Source of the DNA: JALORV01 sp963712485
Lineage (GTDB): Bacteria > Pseudomonadota > Gammaproteobacteria > Burkholderiales > Burkholderiaceae_F
NCBI GenBank assembly: GCA_963712485.1
Contig: CAVQID010000072.1
Coordinates: 1 to 64,000, forward strand
Reading direction: 5' to 3'
DNA length: 64,000 bases
Shown: positions 60,974 to 64,000 of the stretch, piece after piece
How positions within the stretch are numbered: position 1 is the first letter of the stretch
Layout: every line of letters begins with the position of its first letter
Notes under the pieces: model-generated
Told to the model about the DNA's origin: nothing
Database searches by the model: none
Seen by the model: the letters and a program-made list of their open reading frames with translations, nothing else
Position numbers and translations under genes: made by a program

Positions 60974-62476
60974 ATGAGGCGTCTGATCGAACTGACCGCG
61001 GCGACATCGCGCCAACTGGCGCGATGGCTGGTGCGGCTCTTCGTTGCCGTCGTCGGATTCTGCCTCGCCATCGCGCTGGGTTTCACCCTCTACGCGGTCA
61101 GCGCTTTGCCGCCGCTGCAGCCCTGGCACCAGGAACTGCTGCACGAGGAGTTTTCGGCGTATCGGCACGCCGACCTCGACCTCGACGGCTACCTGAAGCT
61201 CGAAGATCGGCTGTTCGCCGAGCTGGACCGGAAGGTCAGCACATGGGAACGCAACGAGGCGTTCGTGCACAGCCGCTTCAACCCCGCTGGAGTCCTGCGG
61301 CGCCTGGCCGGGACCACGCCGTACAACCGTACGTTTCGCCTGCCGGCGCAGCGCCCGGTCGGCGCAGCGCTGCTCCTCCACGGCCTGACCGACTCGCCGT
61401 ACTCGATGAAGGCGATGGCCGAATCGCTGAATGCGCGCGGATTCGATGTCACGGTGTTGCGTCTGCCGGGACACGGCACGCTGCCATCGATGATGACCGA
61501 GATGACGTTTCGCGACTGGACCGCAGCCACGCGCATGGCGGCAAAGGCGATAGCAGCGGGCGTTCCAGCCGGTGGACTCTTCTATGTCGGCGGTTACTCG
61601 ACCGGCGCCACGCTGTCGCTGATCTACGCACTCGACGCGATCGCCGATGTGTCGCTACGTCGGCCTGATCGAGTGTTGCTGATGTCGCCTGCCATCGAAC
61701 TGACACCGGTCGCTGTGCTCGCCAATGTCATCGATGTCGCCAGCGTCGTTCCGGTTCCTGTGCTCGAAAAGGTGCGGTGGCAGGAAGTCGTGGCCGAGTT
61801 CGATCCCTACAAGTTCAACTCCTTTCCGGTCAATGCATCCCGACAGGTCAATCGTGCGACCCGGTCACTGCAACGCGCATTGCAGCGCGAACGCCGCAGC
61901 GGGCGCATCGTGCAGTTGCCACCGGTGACGGCCTGGCAGTCGGTCGTCGACTCGACGGTCGGGTCGAGCGGAACCGTCGATGTCCTGTTCGGTTCATTGC
62001 AGGGTCCGCAGCACCGACTGGTGCTGTTCGACGTGAACCGCGGCGAAGCTTTCAGCAGTGTGCAGCGACCGGCCGCGCGCGAGCTGATCGAGCGCACGGT
62101 GACCCGGCCGCGCTTGTACACGCTCGACATCGTCACCAACGGCGGGCGACAGCAGGAAGAGATCGTCATCCGCCGGCTTGCACCCGACGGAACGCTCGAA
62201 GTCCACACGACGGCCGGGCTGGCCTGGCCGCGTGACCTGGTCTCGCTCGGCCACGTCGCCCTGCCCTTCCCCGGCGACGACCCGGTGTACGGCTTCAGGT
62301 CTGGCAGCGGCCGTGACGGCATACCGAGCATCGGATCGTGGCTGCTGCGCGGCGAATCGGGTGCGACGACGATAGTGCTGGGTTCCCTGACCCGGCTGCG
62401 CAGCAATCCGTTCTGGTCTGTCGTCGATCGGCAATTAGGCGAGCAGGTCGCCGCCGATCTCGCGCGTGCGCGCTAG
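60974..62476 (+). CDS. Membrane-anchored alpha/beta hydrolase
   Basis: A 500-residue protein. Residues ~18-43 are one membrane helix (LFVAVVGFCLAIALGFTLYA), so the hydrolase is probably periplasmic and anchored. The fold shows the oxyanion HG motif in AALLLHGLTDSPYSMKAMAE, FDVTVLRLPGHG, and the nucleophile elbow GGYSTGATLSLIYALD (GYSTG, Ser nucleophile). MSPAIELTPVA follows. A Ser hydrolase (esterase/lipase or lysophospholipase like) of unknown substrate. It lies 63 bp after pilY1 and overlaps the 3' end of the next gene by four bases. Confidence 0.8.
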   Translation: MRRLIELTAATSRQLARWLVRLFVAVVGFCLAIALGFTLYAVSALPPLQPWHQELLHEEFSAYRHADLDLDGYLKLEDRLFAELDRKVSTWERNEAFVHSRFNPAGVLRRLAGTTPYNRTFRLPAQRPVGAALLLHGLTDSPYSMKAMAESLNARGFDVTVLRLPGHGTLPSMMTEMTFRDWTAATRMAAKAIAAGVPAGGLFYVGGYSTGATLSLIYALDAIADVSLRRPDRVLLMSPAIELTPVAVLANVIDVASVVPVPVLEKVRWQEVVAEFDPYKFNSFPVNASRQVNRATRSLQRALQRERRSGRIVQLPPVTAWQSVVDSTVGSSGTVDVLFGSLQGPQHRLVLFDVNRGEAFSSVQRPAARELIERTVTRPRLYTLDIVTNGGRQQEEIVIRRLAPDGTLEVHTTAGLAWPRDLVSLGHVALPFPGDDPVYGFRSGSGRDGIPSIGSWLLRGESGATTIVLGSLTRLRSNPFWSVVDRQLGEQVAADLARAR

Positions 62477-63051
62477 CCGGCGCCGGTAAGCCGGGCGCGC
62501 CGCATCAACAGCGCGCGCCGGCCCCAGATCCAGACATACTGGACCCCCGAGGCGAACACCGTCGCAAACACGAGCGCGAAGAGCAACGGCAGCATCGCGC
62601 CGGCATCGAGCATTGCTGCTGCATCGGCGATGACCGCCGCGAGCACGACGAACTCGAGGGCGGTATTGAGCTTCGAAAGCCAAGTCGGGGCCATCTCCAC
62701 CGGCCCGAACAGCCGGTGATACAGGAGCGCGCCGCTGACGATGACGATGTCGCGCGTCACCACCGCGGCCGCCAGCCATGGCGGCAGCAACCCCTGCCAT
62801 GCCAGCGCGAGCGTGACGGTGAGCATCGTCAGCTTGTCTGCGACCGGATCGGCGATCGCGCCGAAGCGCGTGCGCGCATTGAATCGCCGCGCGATCTGGC
62901 CGTCGATGAGATCGCTGAGCGCCGAGGCGAGCAGCGTCCAGAACGCCTCGACATAGCGCTCGCCGAGCAGCAAGGTGCCGATGACCGGAATCAGCAGGCC
63001 GCGAATGACCGTGATCACGTTGGGCACCTGCCGCAGCGCGCGGCCGGCCAT
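62473..63051 (-). CDS. CDP-alcohol phosphatidyltransferase
   Basis: A 192-residue inner-membrane enzyme of phospholipid synthesis, PgsA-like. The family motif D-G-x2-A-R-x8-G-x3-D-x3-D is complete: IDGQIARRFNARTRFGAIAD, then PVAD (about residues 48-72). Five to six hydrophobic segments follow. The start at 63051 was chosen, 5 bp after the upstream gene's stop; longer N-terminal forms exist in frame. It could be a second phosphatidylglycerophosphate synthase or a cardiolipin-synthase-like enzyme. Confidence 0.85.
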   Translation of the reverse strand: MAGRALRQVPNVITVIRGLLIPVIGTLLLGERYVEAFWTLLASALSDLIDGQIARRFNARTRFGAIADPVADKLTMLTVTLALAWQGLLPPWLAAAVVTRDIVIVSGALLYHRLFGPVEMAPTWLSKLNTALEFVVLAAVIADAAAMLDAGAMLPLLFALVFATVFASGVQYVWIWGRRALLMRRARLTGAG

Positions 63052-63055
63052 GGCG

Positions 63056-63978
63056 TCAGAGGCGGGCGACATCTTCGGCAATCCTGCGCCGCAACGCTGC
63101 ATCGGGCAAGCGGCCCTGGGCGGCTGCAATGTTTTCGCGCATGTGCTCGGGATCCGTCGTGGCCGGTATCGCACAGGTCACCGCCGGGTGCGAAGTGATC
63201 CACTTCAGGCAGACCTGCGCCCAGCTCGTACAGCCGATCTCCGCGGCCCAGCCGGGCAGGCGGTGGGCGTTCAGTCGATCCACGAGGATGCCACCGTCGA
63301 ACGGGCGGTTGATGATCACGGCCGTGCCGCGCGCTGCCGCCAGTGGCAGCAGGCGCGTCTCGACGCTGCGGTCGGCAAAGCTGTAGCTCACCTGCACGAA
63401 GTCGAAGTCGGCCCGCTGCAGCGCCTGCTCGAGCGCCGCATGCCGCCGGCCGTGGGAGGTGGTGATGCCGATATAGCGGACGCGTCCTTCGGCCTTCGCC
63501 TGCCTCAGAGTGGCGAGGTGGGTCTCCCAGTCGACCATGTTGTGGATCTGCACGAGGTCGAAGCGCGGCACGCGCCACAGCGCCTGCGACTCCTGCAGCT
63601 GAGCAACCCCTGCATCACGCCCGCTGGTCCAGATCTTGGTCGCGGCAAACGTCGTCGCGGCACGTCCCAGTTGCGCCATCAGGTCGCCGACCACGGCTTC
63701 GGCGCGCCCGTACATCGGGCTCGAATCGATCAGCCGCCCGCCGCCGGCATAGAACGACTCCAGCACCTGGCGTCGCCGCGCGAGGTCAAAACGACTGGCG
63801 CCGATGTCGAACGTGAGCCAGGTGCCCAGTCCGACGAGCGGCAGCAACTCTCCCGAACGCGGAATCGGTCGCGTGTTGAGGCTGCTGGCGCGGGCACCAC
63901 GCGGTATGCCAGTCCCGCAGCCAAGGACAAAGCGGCGGCGTAGAGCACGCGACGACGGACCGGATCGGTGAGCGTCAT
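63056..63978 (-). CDS. Aldo/keto reductase with export signal (one frameshift as given)
   Basis: A single-domain aldo/keto reductase of about 307 residues. Active-site residues: Asp and Tyr in RLIDSSPMYGRAEAV, Lys in FAATKIWTSGR and His in LVQIHNMVDWETHL. The open frame starts at LPLVGLGTW, which omits the usual N-terminus. The upstream frame from ATG 63978 gives DPVRRRVLYAAALSLAAGLA, a Tat/Sec-like signal, and LNTRPIPRSGE in the reductase frame continues it. One missing base between about 63885 and 63925 would join them. The result is a periplasmic reductase as known in related proteins. It precedes the CDP-alcohol transferase gene by 4 bp. Confidence 0.78.
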
Positions 63979-64000
63979 CGGGTACGGCGTGCGTTGATCC

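Noticed and set aside
1..64000. CRISPR array, prophage, transposon or tRNA/rRNA genes
   Set aside because: No regularly spaced repeats, transposase or integrase motifs, phage structural genes or RNA-gene signatures were found on either strand.

Overview
This is a GC-rich, densely coding stretch of a proteobacterial chromosome, most likely betaproteobacterial and Burkholderiales-like. The reasons are the gene order argS - SPOR protein - dsbA - short-chain dehydrogenase (typical of that group), an aceK gene beside a thiolase inside a leucine/isovalerate (liu) catabolic region, and a type IV pilus minor-pilin/pilY1 operon of the usual betaproteobacterial layout. No rRNA, tRNA, CRISPR array, transposase, integrase or complete mobile element was recognised. 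Assignments rest on reading motifs and family resemblance by eye; no search was run.

Layout. (1) 1-1.0 kb: end of a glutathione peroxidase, then folE2. (2) 1.1-9.0 kb: a lipid-modification cluster (FAD oxidoreductase, divergent TetR regulator with a perfect palindromic operator, DUF1365, cyclopropane-fatty-acid-synthase-like methyltransferase, chalcone-isomerase-like protein, MFS carrier, DUF3833 lipoprotein, SDR, SnoaL-like protein). (3) 9-15.2 kb: diiron ferritin-like protein, ReAV-type asparaginase, exported oligopeptidase B, VOC protein, secreted protein of unknown role. (4) 15.4-21.4 kb: CBS protein, a PolX lacking the PHP domain, a YbhB-like protein, then argS - SPOR - dsbA - SDR. (5) 21.4-27.7 kb: glycine-zipper protein, GNAT, MetC-like lyase, metallo-beta-lactamase hydrolase, MerR (LiuR-like) regulator, recQ, small membrane protein. 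(6) 27.7-54.4 kb: the leucine-degradation region. Isovaleryl-CoA dehydrogenase (28.2 kb), methylcrotonyl-CoA carboxylase beta (43.0) and alpha (47.6), methylglutaconyl-CoA hydratase (45.9) and HMG-CoA lyase (53.5) together convert isovaleryl-CoA to acetyl-CoA and acetoacetate. Interspersed are thioesterases, two further acyl-CoA dehydrogenases, a thiolase, aceK (isocitrate dehydrogenase kinase/phosphatase, the switch to the glyoxylate shunt), LysE exporters and assorted small enzymes. (7) 54.7-60.9 kb: pilE-like, fimT, pilV, pilW, pilX, pilY1. (8) 61-64 kb: alpha/beta hydrolase, CDP-alcohol phosphatidyltransferase, aldo/keto reductase.

Regulation visible in the sequence: a 16-bp palindrome in the tetR/DUF1365 divergent promoter region; a 30-bp perfect palindrome upstream of the thioesterase - isovaleryl-CoA dehydrogenase pair; and a one-mismatch copy of its 16-bp core in front of the MerR gene, which makes the MerR protein the probable regulator of leucine catabolism.

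Oddities: the 3' end of the isovaleryl-CoA dehydrogenase gene occurs twice, as two 22-codon copies that differ almost only at synonymous positions, separated by 71 bp containing paired 7-mer direct repeats. This looks like the scar of an element that integrates at gene ends. Five otherwise well-conserved genes (cfa-like, argS, metC-like, recQ, aldo/keto reductase) carry seven single-base frameshifts. Because argS is essential, sequence error is the leading explanation, and each of these genes is annotated across its shifts.
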